Shown: positions 17,154 through 26,355 of the stretch, piece by piece
Layout: each line of letters starts with the position of its first letter
Position numbering within the stretch: position 1 is the first letter of the stretch
Assembly (NCBI GenBank): GCA_963797175.1
Contig: CAWCOL010000011.1
Location: 62,001 to 126,000, forward strand
Origin: DATLLN01 sp963797175
GTDB taxonomy: Bacteria > Actinomycetota > Thermoleophilia > Gaiellales > JAICJC01
Direction of reading: 5' to 3'
Length of the DNA stretch: 64,000 bases
Notes under the pieces: generated by a model
Databases searched by the model: none
What the model was told of the DNA's origin: nothing
The model's input: only the letters and a program-made list of their open reading frames with translations
Made by a program: the position numbers and the translations under genes

Positions 17154-18022
17154 ATGCGGATGGCGGTGATCGGACTGGGGACGATGGGCGCGCCGATGGC
17201 GCGGCACCTGATCGCCGCGGGCCATCGACGTCGTCGTTCACAACCGCACCCGCGAGCGCGAGGAGCCGCTGGCGGCGCTGGGCGCGGGCCGTGCGGCCAC
17301 GCCGGCGGAGGCCGCGGACGGCGCCGACGCGGTGCTGACCTGCGTCTCCGACACGCCCGACCTGGAGCAGGTGCTGTTCGGCGAGGCGGGCGCGGCGGAG
17401 ACGCTCGCCCGCGGCAGCGTCGTGGTGGACTGCTCGACGGTCTCGCCCTCGGCGACCGCTGAGATGGCCGGGCGGCTGGCCGAGCGCGGCGTCGGGCTGG
17501 TGGACGCGCCCGTGTCGGGCGGTTCGGAGGGCGCCGAGAACGGCACGCTGACGATCTTCGTCGGCGGCGACGGCGGACAGCGTCGAGCGAGCGCGCCCGG
17601 TGCTGGAGGCGTTCGGCAAGCGGATCACGCACCTCGGCCCGAGCGGCAGCGGCCAGATGGCCAAGGCCGTGAACCAGGTGATGATCGCCGGCACGTACGC
17701 GAGCGTCGCGGAGGGCATCGCGCTGGCCGAGGGCGCCGGGCTGCCGCTGCCCGAGCTGGTCGAGGCACTCTCGGCGGGCGCCGCCCAGTCATGGGTGCTG
17801 GCCAACCGCTCGGCGAACATGATCGGCGACAGCTATCCGCTCGGCTTCAAGGCCGCGCTGCACCGCAAGGACGTCGCCATCGCGCTGGACGAGGCAGCCC
17901 GCCTGGGCCTGGAGTTGGCCGTCGCCGATCTCGTGCTGGCCCAGGAGGACGAGCTGATCGCCTCCGGGCACGGCGACGAGGACGTGAGCGCACTGGCGCG
18001 CGTCGCCAAGCGCCGCCGATGA
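17154..18022 (+). CDS. 3-hydroxyisobutyrate dehydrogenase family protein (frameshifted)
   Basis: A roughly 288-residue beta-hydroxyacid dehydrogenase. It has the NAD(P) fold GLGTMGAPMARHLIAAG, the substrate loop DAPVSGGSEGAENGTLTIFVGG and the catalytic-Lys region GQMAKAVNQVMIAGTYAS. Members oxidise 3-hydroxyisobutyrate, tartronate semialdehyde or similar acids. Two one-base insertions (near 17226 and 17577) split it. The stop overlaps the next ATG as ATGA, so the two genes are translationally coupled. Confidence 0.88.
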
Positions 18023-19217
18023 GCCTCGAGATTCCGCCGCGTCCGCCCGGAGGAGCGCGAGGCGTTCGTCCGCGCGCAGGCCACCGGCTTCGGCTCACGG
18101 CGCAGCCCTGAGGACGTCGCCCGGCTGAACGCCGCGCTGACGGAGTACACGTGCCGCGCCGCATTCGACGGCGACCAGATCGTGGCGACGCTGGTCGACT
18201 ACGTCGCCGACATCACCCTGCCCGGCGGCCTCCGGCGCCCGGCGCTGCTCGTCACCTGGGTCAGCACCCTGCCGACCCACCGCCGCCGCGGCGCGATGCG
18301 CGGGCTGATGGACGCTGCGCTGGCCGACGCCCGCGAGGCCGGCATCCCGTTCTCGTTCCTGTGGGCGTCGGAGACGGCGATCTACGGGCGGTTCGGGTTC
18401 GCGCCGGCCATGCAGATCCTGAGCAAGATCGAGCTGGACACGCGCCACGCGGCGACCGCGCGACCGTTCAGGGACCCCGGTTCGGTGCGGTTCATCGAGC
18501 CGGCCGAGGCGCGCCGCCTGGTGCCGGAGATGCACGAACGGACGCTGCGCGAGCGGCCAGGGGACGTCGACTTCGAAACCCGACGACTGGGAGTGGGAGC
18601 TCTCCGACGAGGAGCTCAAGGAGCAGTTCGTGGTGGTGCACGAGGATGCGAAGGGCGTGGTCGACGGCTTCGCCGTGTACCGCGTCGAACAGCGCTGGGA
18701 GGACGGGGTGCCGGAGTCGACGGTCGACGTCGAGGCCCTCACCTGGTCGGGCGCGGACGCGCACGCGGCGCTCTGGTGCTATCTGGCCGGGATCGACCTG
18801 GTGCGCACGGTGCGCGCGCACGACCGCCCGATGGACGATCCGATGCGCTGGCTGCTGGCCGATCCCCGACGCGCCCGCATGGGGCCCGTCAACGACGCCG
18901 TCTGGGCGAACCTGCACGACGTGCCGGCGGCGCTCGAGCAGCGCGGGTACCTCAGCGACGGCACCGTGGTGTTCGACTGCGAGGGCGCGTGCCTCGCGCT
19001 GGAGGCCGTGGACGGCACCGGACAGGTCTCTGCGACGGCGACCGGCGCCGACCTCGTGCTCGACCGCCGCGCGCTGGCGTCCTGCTTCCTGGGCGGCTTC
19101 CGCTTCGCCGAGCTGGTCGCCGCGGGCATCATCGTCGAGCGGTCGCCCGGCGCCGCCGCGCGCGCCGACCGGCTGTTTCAGCCGGAGCGGGCGCCGTGGT
19201 GCTCGACGGTCTTCTGA
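18019..19217 (+). CDS. Eis-like GNAT N-acetyltransferase (frameshifted)
   Basis: About 398 residues when read across one-base insertions near 18032 and 18572. The architecture matches Eis: an N-terminal GNAT domain with VSTLPTHRRRGAMRGLM (acetyl-CoA loop) and GIPFSFLWASETAIYGRFGF, a second GNAT-like domain, a C-terminal SCP2-like domain, and the ending CSTVF, whose free carboxylate is catalytic in Eis. Eis enzymes acetylate lysines and aminoglycosides. Here the substrate is unknown. The end overlaps the convergent ATP-grasp gene by about 40 nt. Confidence 0.83.
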
Positions 19218-20321
19218 CGCACCGGCTCGAGGTCGAAGCGCAGCAGCGAGACGGCGGTGCGGTACCGCTCCGGCGAGCGGTTGCCCGGTCGGGGCCGGAC
19301 AGCGCGATCACGGCCAGGCGGTGGGAGAGCACGTCGTCGTCGTTCTCCGACAGCCGCTGGCCCTCGCGCACCAGCAGCTCGATGTGGGCGCCGGGCAGCG
19401 CCTCGCAGCGCGGCTGCGGGATCCGGCACCGAGCGGACGACGGCGTCGCTGTACGTCCGCAGCAGGAAGCTCGCGGCCACCACGTCGTCGCGGGCCGGCG
19501 GGAAACTCGGGCCGGCCGCCGCAGGCCAGCTCGAGCTGGAGCTCGTAGGTCGAGACGCCGTGCACCGCCCGCACCAGCGGCGCGAACTGCGAGGCCATCC
19601 GGCCGTTCACCTCGACCATCCGAGAGCCGCCCGTCGGGTGCGACGAAGAACTCGATGTTGAACAGCGAGCCGTCGAACCCGAGCGCGGGCATCAGCCGGC
19701 GGGCGACGTCCGCCATCGCCCGCTGCGGCCGCTCGGGCAGGGAGCTCGGGTACTCGAAGCGCAGGAACGAGATGCCGTTCTGGTGCATGACCGCGTCGGT
19801 CACGCCGATCGGCGTGATCTCGCCGCCGGCGGCGAAGCCCTCGAAGGTGACCAGCCGGCCGGACAGCAGCTCCTCGGCGATCAGCTGGCGGAAGCTCGCG
19901 GCGCGCGCGGCGGCGAGCACCTGCCCGAGCCGCTCGGGGCCGTCGACCTCGTACGCCGACTGCGACAGGTGGCCCCGCACCGGCTTGACGAAGAACGGGT
20001 AGGGCAGCGGCGGGCGCTCGGGCGGCCGCATCGCGTCCAGCGGTCGCGAACGCCGGCGTCACCTCCGGCACCGCCTCGGCCTGGATCCGCCGGCTGACGA
20101 GCTTGTCGTGGCAGCGCATGAACGCCTCGTATCCCGGGCCCGGGCAGGCCCAGCCGATCGGCCACGACCGTGGCCAGCGCGGCGGTCGAGTCGCTCGAAC
20201 CGAACACGCCTGAGAGCCCCGGGCCCTCCTCGAACCGCAGGTCGTAGCGGGCCAGCACGCGCCCGTCAACCAGGTTGAGCAGGTCGCGCCGGGTTGGCGC
20301 CACGATCAGGACGTTGCGCAT
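19178..20321 (-). CDS. ATP-grasp ligase-like protein (multiply frameshifted)
   Basis: About 380 residues when repaired. The N-terminal part is MRNVLIVAPTRRDLLNLVD. The ATP-grasp core has PYPFFVKPVRGHLSQSAYEV (nucleotide Lys), EELLSGRLVTFEGFAAGG, FNIEFFVAPDGRL and the metal-site VEVNGRMASQF (E-x-N). The family joins a carboxylate to an amine or thiol using ATP through an acyl-phosphate. Roughly seven shifts, all of insertion type, break it between 20170 and 19230. A TACGAT box at 20357-20362 lies upstream and implies a short leader. Confidence 0.78.
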
Positions 20322-20401
20322 CGCCGTGGTGGGGAGGGGCGAAGGAGCATCGCGGAATCGTAGGCGCTTCTGCGCGGTTTCGCCGGGAACGCGCAGAACT
20401 C

Positions 20402-21514
20402 TTACGTCCAGATGCGGCGCGCGGCGCGGCCGATCGTCTCCAGCTTGCGCCGCTGGTCGTCGGGCGAGAGCGCGTTCCCCACGATCGAGGTGGCGAAGCC
20501 GCACTGGGGGCTGATCGCGAGCCGCTCGAGGTCGATGTGGGCCGCCGCCTCGCGCACGCGCCGCTCGAGGACGTCCTCCGTCTCGACCCGCGGCGACTTG
20601 GTCGTCACCAGTCCGAGCACGACCATCGTCGAGTCCGGCACCTCGCGCAGCGGCTCGAACGTGCCCGACCGCTCGTCGTCGTACTCGAGCAGCAGCCGGC
20701 CGGCGTGCACGCCGCGGAAGACGGCCCGCGCGATCGGGTCGTACCCGCCCTCGACCAGCCAGCGGCTGCCCTGGTTGCCCCGGCACAGGTGGAAGCCGAA
20801 GGTGACGCCGGGTGCCGCATCGATCACGGCGTTGTCCATCTCGATGCCGCGCGAGAGCCAGCGCTCGACCTCCCAGCCCTGCGACTCGTAGAAGGCGCGC
20901 GTGGCCGGGTCGATCAGCAGCGGGTAGTGGGGCGCGTCCAGCTGGATGTAGGTCGCGCCCAGCCGTGCCAGCTCGACCACCTCGTCGCGCAGCAGGTCGA
21001 CGACATCGGCCAGGAAGTCGTCCAGCGTCGGATAGGCGTCTCGGGATACGTCCGGCGACCACAGGTTGGCGTAGAGGCTGGGGCTGGTCAGGGTCACCTT
21101 CGGCGTCGAGCTGGTCACGCGGGCGCGCAGGTAGGTGAGCTCCTCGGCGGCGATGTGACGGCGGCGCCGCAGCCGCTCGCGCACCCCCAGCCGGGGCGGG
21201 CGCTCGGTGGCGCGGTCGCCGACGCGCTCGTCGCCGTGCCACTCGCCCCACAGGTACGCGTCCAGCGGGACGTCGCCGAAGCCGTCCACCGCGTCGGGCA
21301 GGCCGCTCTGGAAGGAGAGCCGGCGCATCTCGCCGTCGGTCACGTTCTCGATGCCCGCGGTCTCCTGGAGCTCGACCGCGGCGTCCACCGCGCGATCCTC
21401 GACGGCCTTGAACGCGGCGGCGTCCAGCTCGCCGCGCTCGTACCGGCCGCGGGCGTCGAGCAGCTCGGCCGGGCGGAGCAGCGAGCCGACCACGTCCGTG
21501 TGGGTGGCGATCAC
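20402..21514 (-). CDS. MetE C-terminal-like zinc methyltransferase
   Basis: A 370-residue single barrel resembling the catalytic half of cobalamin-independent methionine synthase, without the N-terminal half. The zinc ligands appear intact: HLC (about residues 242-244), Glu in LLLEYDDE (about 277) and Cys in SPQCGF (about 338). Other landmarks are TDVVGSLLRP at the start and QLDAPHYPLLID. Short MetE-like proteins transfer methyl groups between varied donors and thiols, so homocysteine methylation is not assured. A TACACT box lies 7 nt before GTG 21514. Confidence 0.85.
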   Translation of the reverse strand: MIATHTDVVGSLLRPAELLDARGRYERGELDAAAFKAVEDRAVDAAVELQETAGIENVTDGEMRRLSFQSGLPDAVDGFGDVPLDAYLWGEWHGDERVGDRATERPPRLGVRERLRRRRHIAAEELTYLRARVTSSTPKVTLTSPSLYANLWSPDVSRDAYPTLDDFLADVVDLLRDEVVELARLGATYIQLDAPHYPLLIDPATRAFYESQGWEVERWLSRGIEMDNAVIDAAPGVTFGFHLCRGNQGSRWLVEGGYDPIARAVFRGVHAGRLLLEYDDERSGTFEPLREVPDSTMVVLGLVTTKSPRVETEDVLERRVREAAAHIDLERLAISPQCGFATSIVGNALSPDDQRRKLETIGRAARRIWT

Positions 21515-21521
21515 GCGGCGC

Positions 21522-21527
21522 AGTGTA
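21522..21527 (-). promoter_or_regulatory. Leaderless promoter -10 box TACACT
   Basis: It lies 7 nt upstream of the GTG at 21514, and 15 bp from the plus-strand TAGAAT of the divergent gene. Confidence 0.55.
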
Positions 21528-21542
21528 CGTCGTCCGGAGCCG

Positions 21543-21548
21543 TAGAAT
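21543..21548 (+). promoter_or_regulatory. Leaderless promoter -10 box TAGAAT
   Basis: TAGAAT lies 7 nt before the GTG at 21556. Confidence 0.6.
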
Positions 21549-21555
21549 CCCGCGC

Positions 21556-22986
21556 GTGGAGCCTCTCCCGATCAGCGGCGACGGCCTGCGCCTCGCCGAC
21601 GTCGCGGCCGTGGCGCGGGACGGCCGCCGGGTCGCGCTCGCCCCGGAGGCCGCCGAGCGGATGGCCGCCGCACGGGCGCTCGCCGAGCGGATCGCGGCCG
21701 CCGGCGAGCCCGTCTACGGCCTCACCACGGGGATGGGGGCGCTGCGCGGCGTCGCCCTGACCGCCGCCGACGTCGAGCGCTACAGCGACCTGACGATCCG
21801 CGCGCACCGCACCGCACATGGCCCGCTGCTGCCGGCCGAGGTCTCGCGCGCGGCGATGCTGCACCGGGCCAACGCGCTCGCCCGCGGCCGCTCGATGGTG
21901 CGGCCGCAGGTCGCGGAGGCGTTCGTGGACGCGCTCAACGATGGGTTCGCGCCGCCGCTGCACGCGATCGGCTCGGTCGGCCAGACCGACCTGCCGGCGA
22001 CGGCGGAGCTGATCTTCGGGCTGGTCGAGGCGGGGCGGCTCCAGCTGGCGCAGGGCGAGGCGCTGGCGACTCTCAACGCGAACAGCCTTTCCGTCGGCGT
22101 GGGGGCGCTGGCGCTGCACGACATGGGCCGCCTGCTGGATGCCTACGACGTGGTCGGGGCGCTCAGCCTGGAGGGCTACGCCGGCAACCTCTCGGTGCTG
22201 CATCCCGACGTGGACGCGGCGCGCCCGTACGCCGGCATCTCGCAGACGCGAGCGCGGCTCGCCGCGCTGCTGGCGGGGAGCCGGCTGCACCAGCCCGGCG
22301 TCGCGCGCCAGCTCCAGGATCCCCTCTCGTTCCGCTGCATCGCCCAGGTGCACGGCGCGGCCCGCGACGCGCTGGCCTACGCGACCGGCCAGCTCGAGAC
22401 CGAGCTCAACTCGTCCGGCGACAACCCGATGGTGGTCGCCGCCGAGGGGCGGATCGTCTCGGTCGGCAACTTCGATGTGACGCCGGTGGCGGCGGCGCTC
22501 GACCTGGCGCGGCTGGCGCTGGCGTCGGTGCTGACGCTCTCCTGTGAGCGCGTCCAGAAGCACCTGGACGGCCACTTCTCCGGCCTGGCCACGGGGCTCC
22601 GCGCCGACGACCGGCCGGATGACGCGTTCGCGCTGATCGGCGGCGGCGCGGCCGCCGTCGCGGCGGAGGCCCGTCTGCTCGCCCAGCCGGTGTCGCTGGA
22701 GCTGCCCACCTCGACGATCGCGGCCGGGATCGAGGATCACATCACGATGGCGCCGCTGGGCGCGCGCCGGCTCGCCGAGATGATCGGCCTGGCCGGCCGG
22801 CTGGCCGCCGTCGAGCTGGTGGTGGCGGCACAGGCGATCGACCTGCGCCCCGACGGGCCGCTGGGCGAGGGCACCGGCCCGGCCCACGCTCGCGTTCGGG
22901 CGCTGGTGCCGTTCGTCGGCCCCGGCCAGGCGCCCTCGCACGACCTGGACGCCGTCGCCGCCTGGGTTGTCGCCGGGATGGGTTAG
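21556..22986 (+). CDS. Histidine/aromatic ammonia-lyase homologue lacking the MIO triad
   Basis: A 476-residue member of the HAL/PAL fold with YGLTTGMG (catalytic Tyr near residue 54), GSVGQTDLPATAEL, NSLSVG, QDPLSFRC and SSGDNPMVV. Canonical lyases have GSVGASGDLAP, whose Ala-Ser-Gly cyclises to the MIO electrophile. Here that triad is replaced by Gln-Thr with one residue missing. The usual Tyr of QDAYSLR is Leu. An MIO-dependent elimination is therefore unlikely, and the actual reaction is unknown. The gene overlaps the end of the convergent M24 gene by 4 nt. Confidence 0.85.
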   Translation: MEPLPISGDGLRLADVAAVARDGRRVALAPEAAERMAAARALAERIAAAGEPVYGLTTGMGALRGVALTAADVERYSDLTIRAHRTAHGPLLPAEVSRAAMLHRANALARGRSMVRPQVAEAFVDALNDGFAPPLHAIGSVGQTDLPATAELIFGLVEAGRLQLAQGEALATLNANSLSVGVGALALHDMGRLLDAYDVVGALSLEGYAGNLSVLHPDVDAARPYAGISQTRARLAALLAGSRLHQPGVARQLQDPLSFRCIAQVHGAARDALAYATGQLETELNSSGDNPMVVAAEGRIVSVGNFDVTPVAAALDLARLALASVLTLSCERVQKHLDGHFSGLATGLRADDRPDDAFALIGGGAAAVAAEARLLAQPVSLELPTSTIAAGIEDHITMAPLGARRLAEMIGLAGRLAAVELVVAAQAIDLRPDGPLGEGTGPAHARVRALVPFVGPGQAPSHDLDAVAAWVVAGMG

Positions 22987-24092
22987 GCGATCCGGAGGTC
23001 GCGCTCGCTCGCGTTCAGCGAGCGGCCGCCCTCGGGGGTGCAGACGACGATGTCCTCGATCCGGGCGCCGAAGCGGCCGGGGACGTAGATCCCGGGCTCG
23101 ATCGAGAACACCATCCCCGGCTCCAGCACGCGCTCCTCGCCCTCGACGATGTAGGGATCCTCGTGCACGTCCAGGCCGAGGCCGTGGCCGGTGCGGTGGG
23201 TGAACAGCTCGCCCAGTCCGGCGGCCTCGATCGGCTCGCGGCAGGCGGCGTCCACCGCGGCGCAGGTGACGCCCGGTCGCACCGCCTCGCGCCCCGCCCG
23301 CTGCGCCGCGAGCAGCACCTCGTACGCCTCCATGAACTCGGCCGGCGGCTCGCCCCGCGCGAACACGCGGGTGATGTCCGAGCGATAGCCGGACGCCCGC
23401 CTGCCGCCGATGTCCACGACGACGGCGTCGCCCTTGGCGATCGCGCGGTCGGAGTAGGTGTGGTGCGGCGAGGCGCCGTTGGGGCCGGAGCCGATGTCGG
23501 TGAAGTCGGTCTGGGCATGGCCCTCCTCGCGGATCGCCAGGTCGAGCGCTGCGGCCAGGGCGGCCTCGCGCACACCCTCGGCCAGCAGCTCGGGCACGCG
23601 GTCGACGGCGCGGTCGATGGCCGCCGCGGCCGCTGCCAGCTCGTCCAGCTCGGCGGCGTCCTTGATCAGCCGCAGCGGCACCATCACCTCGGAGCCGAGC
23701 ACGAACTCGGCGCCGTCCAGCCTCCGCTCGAGCGGCAGCAGGAACATCGCCGCCAGGCCGTCGCCGGCGGCGACCCGGCGGGCGCCGCGGGGCACGGCGT
23801 CGGCGGCCAGCGCGATCGGGTCGGCCGCCTCGGGCCACGCCGCCAGGTCGATCTCCAAGCGGTCGGGCGCGTCGCCGGCGAGTGCCGCCTCGAAGCCCGG
23901 CGTGACCAGCCGCGGCGAGCCCTCGGCGGGTAGCACCAGCATCGTCAGCCGCTCCATCGGCATCGTCTCGTAGCCGAGCAGGTAGCGGAAGTCGGCGCCG
24001 GGGCCGAGCATCAGCGCATCCAGGCCGCGCGCCCGAAGGGCCTCGCGGGCGCGGTCGATGCGGCTGCGGTGCGCGTCCACGTCGGTGCTCAT
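22983..24092 (-). CDS. M24 family (Xaa-Pro peptidase/creatinase-fold) metallohydrolase
   Basis: A 369-residue protein with a creatinase N-domain and a pita-bread C-domain. All five metal ligands seem present: Asp in VVVDIGGR, Asp in SDITRVF, His in THRTGHGLGLD, Glu in FSIEPGIY and Glu in ARIEDIVV. The fold covers proline dipeptidases, creatinase, ectoine hydrolase and DMSP lyase, so the substrate is open. It is the last gene of the operon, and its ATG overlaps the dehydrogenase stop (ATGA). A TATCCT box 8 nt upstream could give it a second, leaderless promoter. Confidence 0.88.
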   Translation of the reverse strand: MSTDVDAHRSRIDRAREALRARGLDALMLGPGADFRYLLGYETMPMERLTMLVLPAEGSPRLVTPGFEAALAGDAPDRLEIDLAAWPEAADPIALAADAVPRGARRVAAGDGLAAMFLLPLERRLDGAEFVLGSEVMVPLRLIKDAAELDELAAAAAAIDRAVDRVPELLAEGVREAALAAALDLAIREEGHAQTDFTDIGSGPNGASPHHTYSDRAIAKGDAVVVDIGGRRASGYRSDITRVFARGEPPAEFMEAYEVLLAAQRAGREAVRPGVTCAAVDAACREPIEAAGLGELFTHRTGHGLGLDVHEDPYIVEGEERVLEPGMVFSIEPGIYVPGRFGARIEDIVVCTPEGGRSLNASERDLRIA

Positions 24093-25243
24093 CCCGGGCG
24101 AGGATATCCGCCGTCGCCGGCCGCCTCGGCGTCCAGCAGCACCAGCGACCGCGCGCCCTCGCCCCGGCGCAGCCGCCCGAACGCCTCCTCGATGCCGTCC
24201 AGGCCGATCGTGTGCGAGACGACGTCGGCCACGGAGACCCGGCCGGAGGCGACCATCGACACCACGGTCGGCATCTCGGCGAGGACGTTGCCCGAGCCAT
24301 AGAAGCAGCCGCGCAGCGTCTTGTCGGAGATCAGCTCGAGCGCCGGGATCGACACCTCGACGCCGCTGGGCGCGATGCCGACGACGACGGCTGTGCCGCC
24401 GTCGCGGGCCATCGCGAACGCCTGGCGGATCGTCTCGGGCAGGCCGACCACCTCGATCGCGTGATCGACCCCGCCGTCCGTCAGCTCGCGCACGGCCTCG
24501 GTCGCCGCCGGGCCGGCTTCGAGCACGTCCGTCGCGCCGTGGGCGCGCGCGAGTTCCAGCTTGGCCGGGTCGCGGTCGATCGCGAACACGCGCGACGCGC
24601 CCGCCAGCGCCGCGGCCGAGACGGCCTGGACGCCGACCCCGCCGCAGCCGATCACCGCGACGGTGTCGCCCACCCGGACACCGGCGGCGTTGCGGACGGC
24701 GCCGATGCCGGTCATCACGCTGCAGCCGACCAGTGCCGCCTGCCACAGCGGCAGGTCATCGGGCACCGGCACCAGCGACCGCGCGTCCACCACACAGCGC
24801 TCGGCGAAGCATGCGGTGTTCAGGAAGTGCTTGACCGGCGTACCGTCGGCCGCGTGCAGGCGGGTGCCGCCCGCGGGCAGCTCGCCCAGGGCGTTGCTTG
24901 CGGCGGCGCCCAGGCAGAGGTTGGCGCGGCCGGCGGCGCACTGGCGGCAGCTCCCGCAGGCGGGGACGAAGCAGAGCGCCACGCGGTCGCCGGGTCGGAC
25001 GCCGGCGACGTCCGACCCGACCTGCTCGACGACGCCGGCGCCCTCGTGCCCGAGCACGATCGGCTTGCGCGAGTGGCCCAGGTGGCCGTCGGCGAGGTGC
25101 AGGTCGGAGTGGCAGACGCCCGCCGCGGCCAGGCGGACGAGCGTCTCGCCCGGCCCTGGAGGATCGAGCAGCAGGCGCTCCACCCGAACCGGCTCGCCCA
25201 TCTCGCGCAGCACGGCGGCGTCGACCTCGATCGCGCCGCTCAT
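24089..25243 (-). CDS. Zinc-dependent alcohol dehydrogenase (operon copy 1)
   Basis: A 384-residue medium-chain dehydrogenase. Catalytic zinc ligands are Cys in GVCHSDLH and His-Glu in LGHEGAGVVEQVG. The structural zinc Cys cluster is visible in PACGSCRQCAAGRANLC, and the Rossmann motif is GCGGVG. It resembles class-III-type and mycothiol/NDMA-dependent enzymes that act on alcohols or formaldehyde adducts. It overlaps both neighbours by ATGA. A second homologue lies two genes upstream in the same operon. Confidence 0.9.
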   Translation of the reverse strand: MSGAIEVDAAVLREMGEPVRVERLLLDPPGPGETLVRLAAAGVCHSDLHLADGHLGHSRKPIVLGHEGAGVVEQVGSDVAGVRPGDRVALCFVPACGSCRQCAAGRANLCLGAAASNALGELPAGGTRLHAADGTPVKHFLNTACFAERCVVDARSLVPVPDDLPLWQAALVGCSVMTGIGAVRNAAGVRVGDTVAVIGCGGVGVQAVSAAALAGASRVFAIDRDPAKLELARAHGATDVLEAGPAATEAVRELTDGGVDHAIEVVGLPETIRQAFAMARDGGTAVVVGIAPSGVEVSIPALELISDKTLRGCFYGSGNVLAEMPTVVSMVASGRVSVADVVSHTIGLDGIEEAFGRLRRGEGARSLVLLDAEAAGDGGYPRPG

Positions 25244-26352
25244 GCCACCCGCCACCGCTCGAGCGCATCCAGATCGGGTTCGACGCCCAGGCCGGGGCCG
25301 TCGGGTGGAGCGATCGTGCCGTCGGCGGCGATCTCGACCGGCGTCGGCAGCAGCCAGTCCCGCCGCGCGGCCGTCCACTCCGGCGGGTCGTACGGCACCT
25401 CGACGTAGGGGTGGCCGGAGAAGGCGCAGGCCGCATGCAGGTTGGCCACCAGCCCGTAGCCGTTCGACCACGTGTGCGGCGACCAGGCGCGCCCGCAGAG
25501 CTCCGCCAGCGCGGCCATCCGCCGCGTGCCCGAGATGCCGCCGCAGAAGAGCACGTCGCACTGGAGCACGTCCACCTCGCCGCGCAGCACCAGCGCCGCT
25601 GCCTCGCCGGCGGTGCGCACCATCTCGCCGGCCGCGAGCCGGATCCCGGTCAGCCTGCGCAGCGCCCGGTAGGCGTCGGCGTCGGCGGTCGGAAGCGGCT
25701 CCTCCAGCCAGTGCACGCCGAGCCGCTCCAGCTCGCGTGCGCAGGCCGCGGCGGTGGCCACGTCCCAGCGCCGCGCCAGGTCGCCCGCCATACGCCAGCC
25801 CTGGTTGGCGTCCACCATCAGGGCAACATCGCCGCCGACGGCGTCGCGTACCGCCTCGACCACCTCGACGTCCTGCCGCCAGTCGGCGTGGTGGAAGCGG
25901 ATCTTGATCGCCCGCACGCCGTCGGCCACGAGGGCCGCCGCTCGCACGGCGCGCGCCTCGGGCGACGCTCGCTCGGCCGAGGAGGCGTAGGCGACCAGCC
26001 GCTCCTGCCGGCCGCCCAGAAGCAGCCATAGCGGCTGTCCCAGCAGCCGGCCCGCCAGGTCCCAGCACGCCACCTCGACGGCCCACGGCCGTCCGCCGTG
26101 GAAGTCCACGGTGTCGCAGACGGCGCGCACCCGTTCGCAGGCCAGCGGGTCGATGCCGACCAGCAACGCCTCCAGCGCGGCCCTGTCGGGGAGGCCATCG
26201 CCGCCGCTGGCGTAGCCGGCCGTGCCGTCGTCCGAACGGACAACAACAAGGGTCGCCTCCTGGTGCGTGCGCGGCTCAGGATCCCAGGCCGGGTGCAGCG
26301 GCGGGTCGAGCGGGAAGCGGTACGTCCGGGCCTCGACGGCGGCGATCGCCAC
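25240..26352 (-). CDS. Enolase-superfamily (mandelate racemase/muconate lactonizing type) enzyme
   Basis: A 370-residue protein with N-terminal capping domain and barrel. Metal ligands are Asp-181 (VDANQGW), Glu-217 (LEEPLP) and Glu-243 (AGEM). The base on strand 2 is Lys-150 in IKIRF, where the usual K-x-K is K-x-R. A His-Asp dyad is suggested by SPHTW (His-293) and QCDVLF (Asp-266), pointing to the mandelate-racemase/acid-sugar-dehydratase subgroup. The family abstracts a proton alpha to a carboxylate. It starts with GTG 3 nt after the Fae-like gene and overlaps the next gene by ATGA. Confidence 0.88.
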   Translation of the reverse strand: MAIAAVEARTYRFPLDPPLHPAWDPEPRTHQEATLVVVRSDDGTAGYASGGDGLPDRAALEALLVGIDPLACERVRAVCDTVDFHGGRPWAVEVACWDLAGRLLGQPLWLLLGGRQERLVAYASSAERASPEARAVRAAALVADGVRAIKIRFHHADWRQDVEVVEAVRDAVGGDVALMVDANQGWRMAGDLARRWDVATAAACARELERLGVHWLEEPLPTADADAYRALRRLTGIRLAAGEMVRTAGEAAALVLRGEVDVLQCDVLFCGGISGTRRMAALAELCGRAWSPHTWSNGYGLVANLHAACAFSGHPYVEVPYDPPEWTAARRDWLLPTPVEIAADGTIAPPDGPGLGVEPDLDALERWRVA

Positions 26353-26355
26353 CGG

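Noticed and set aside
20348..20362. TACGAT-N6-ATG upstream of the ATP-grasp gene as a leaderless start
   Set aside because: The ATG at 20350 is out of frame with the protein and gives only a 14-codon peptide. The box more likely starts a short-leader mRNA.
21556..22986. Calling this gene hutH together with the HutF fragment as a histidine-utilisation system
   Set aside because: The MIO triad is missing and the two genes are 21 kb apart with no hutU or hutI, so a hut operon is not supported.
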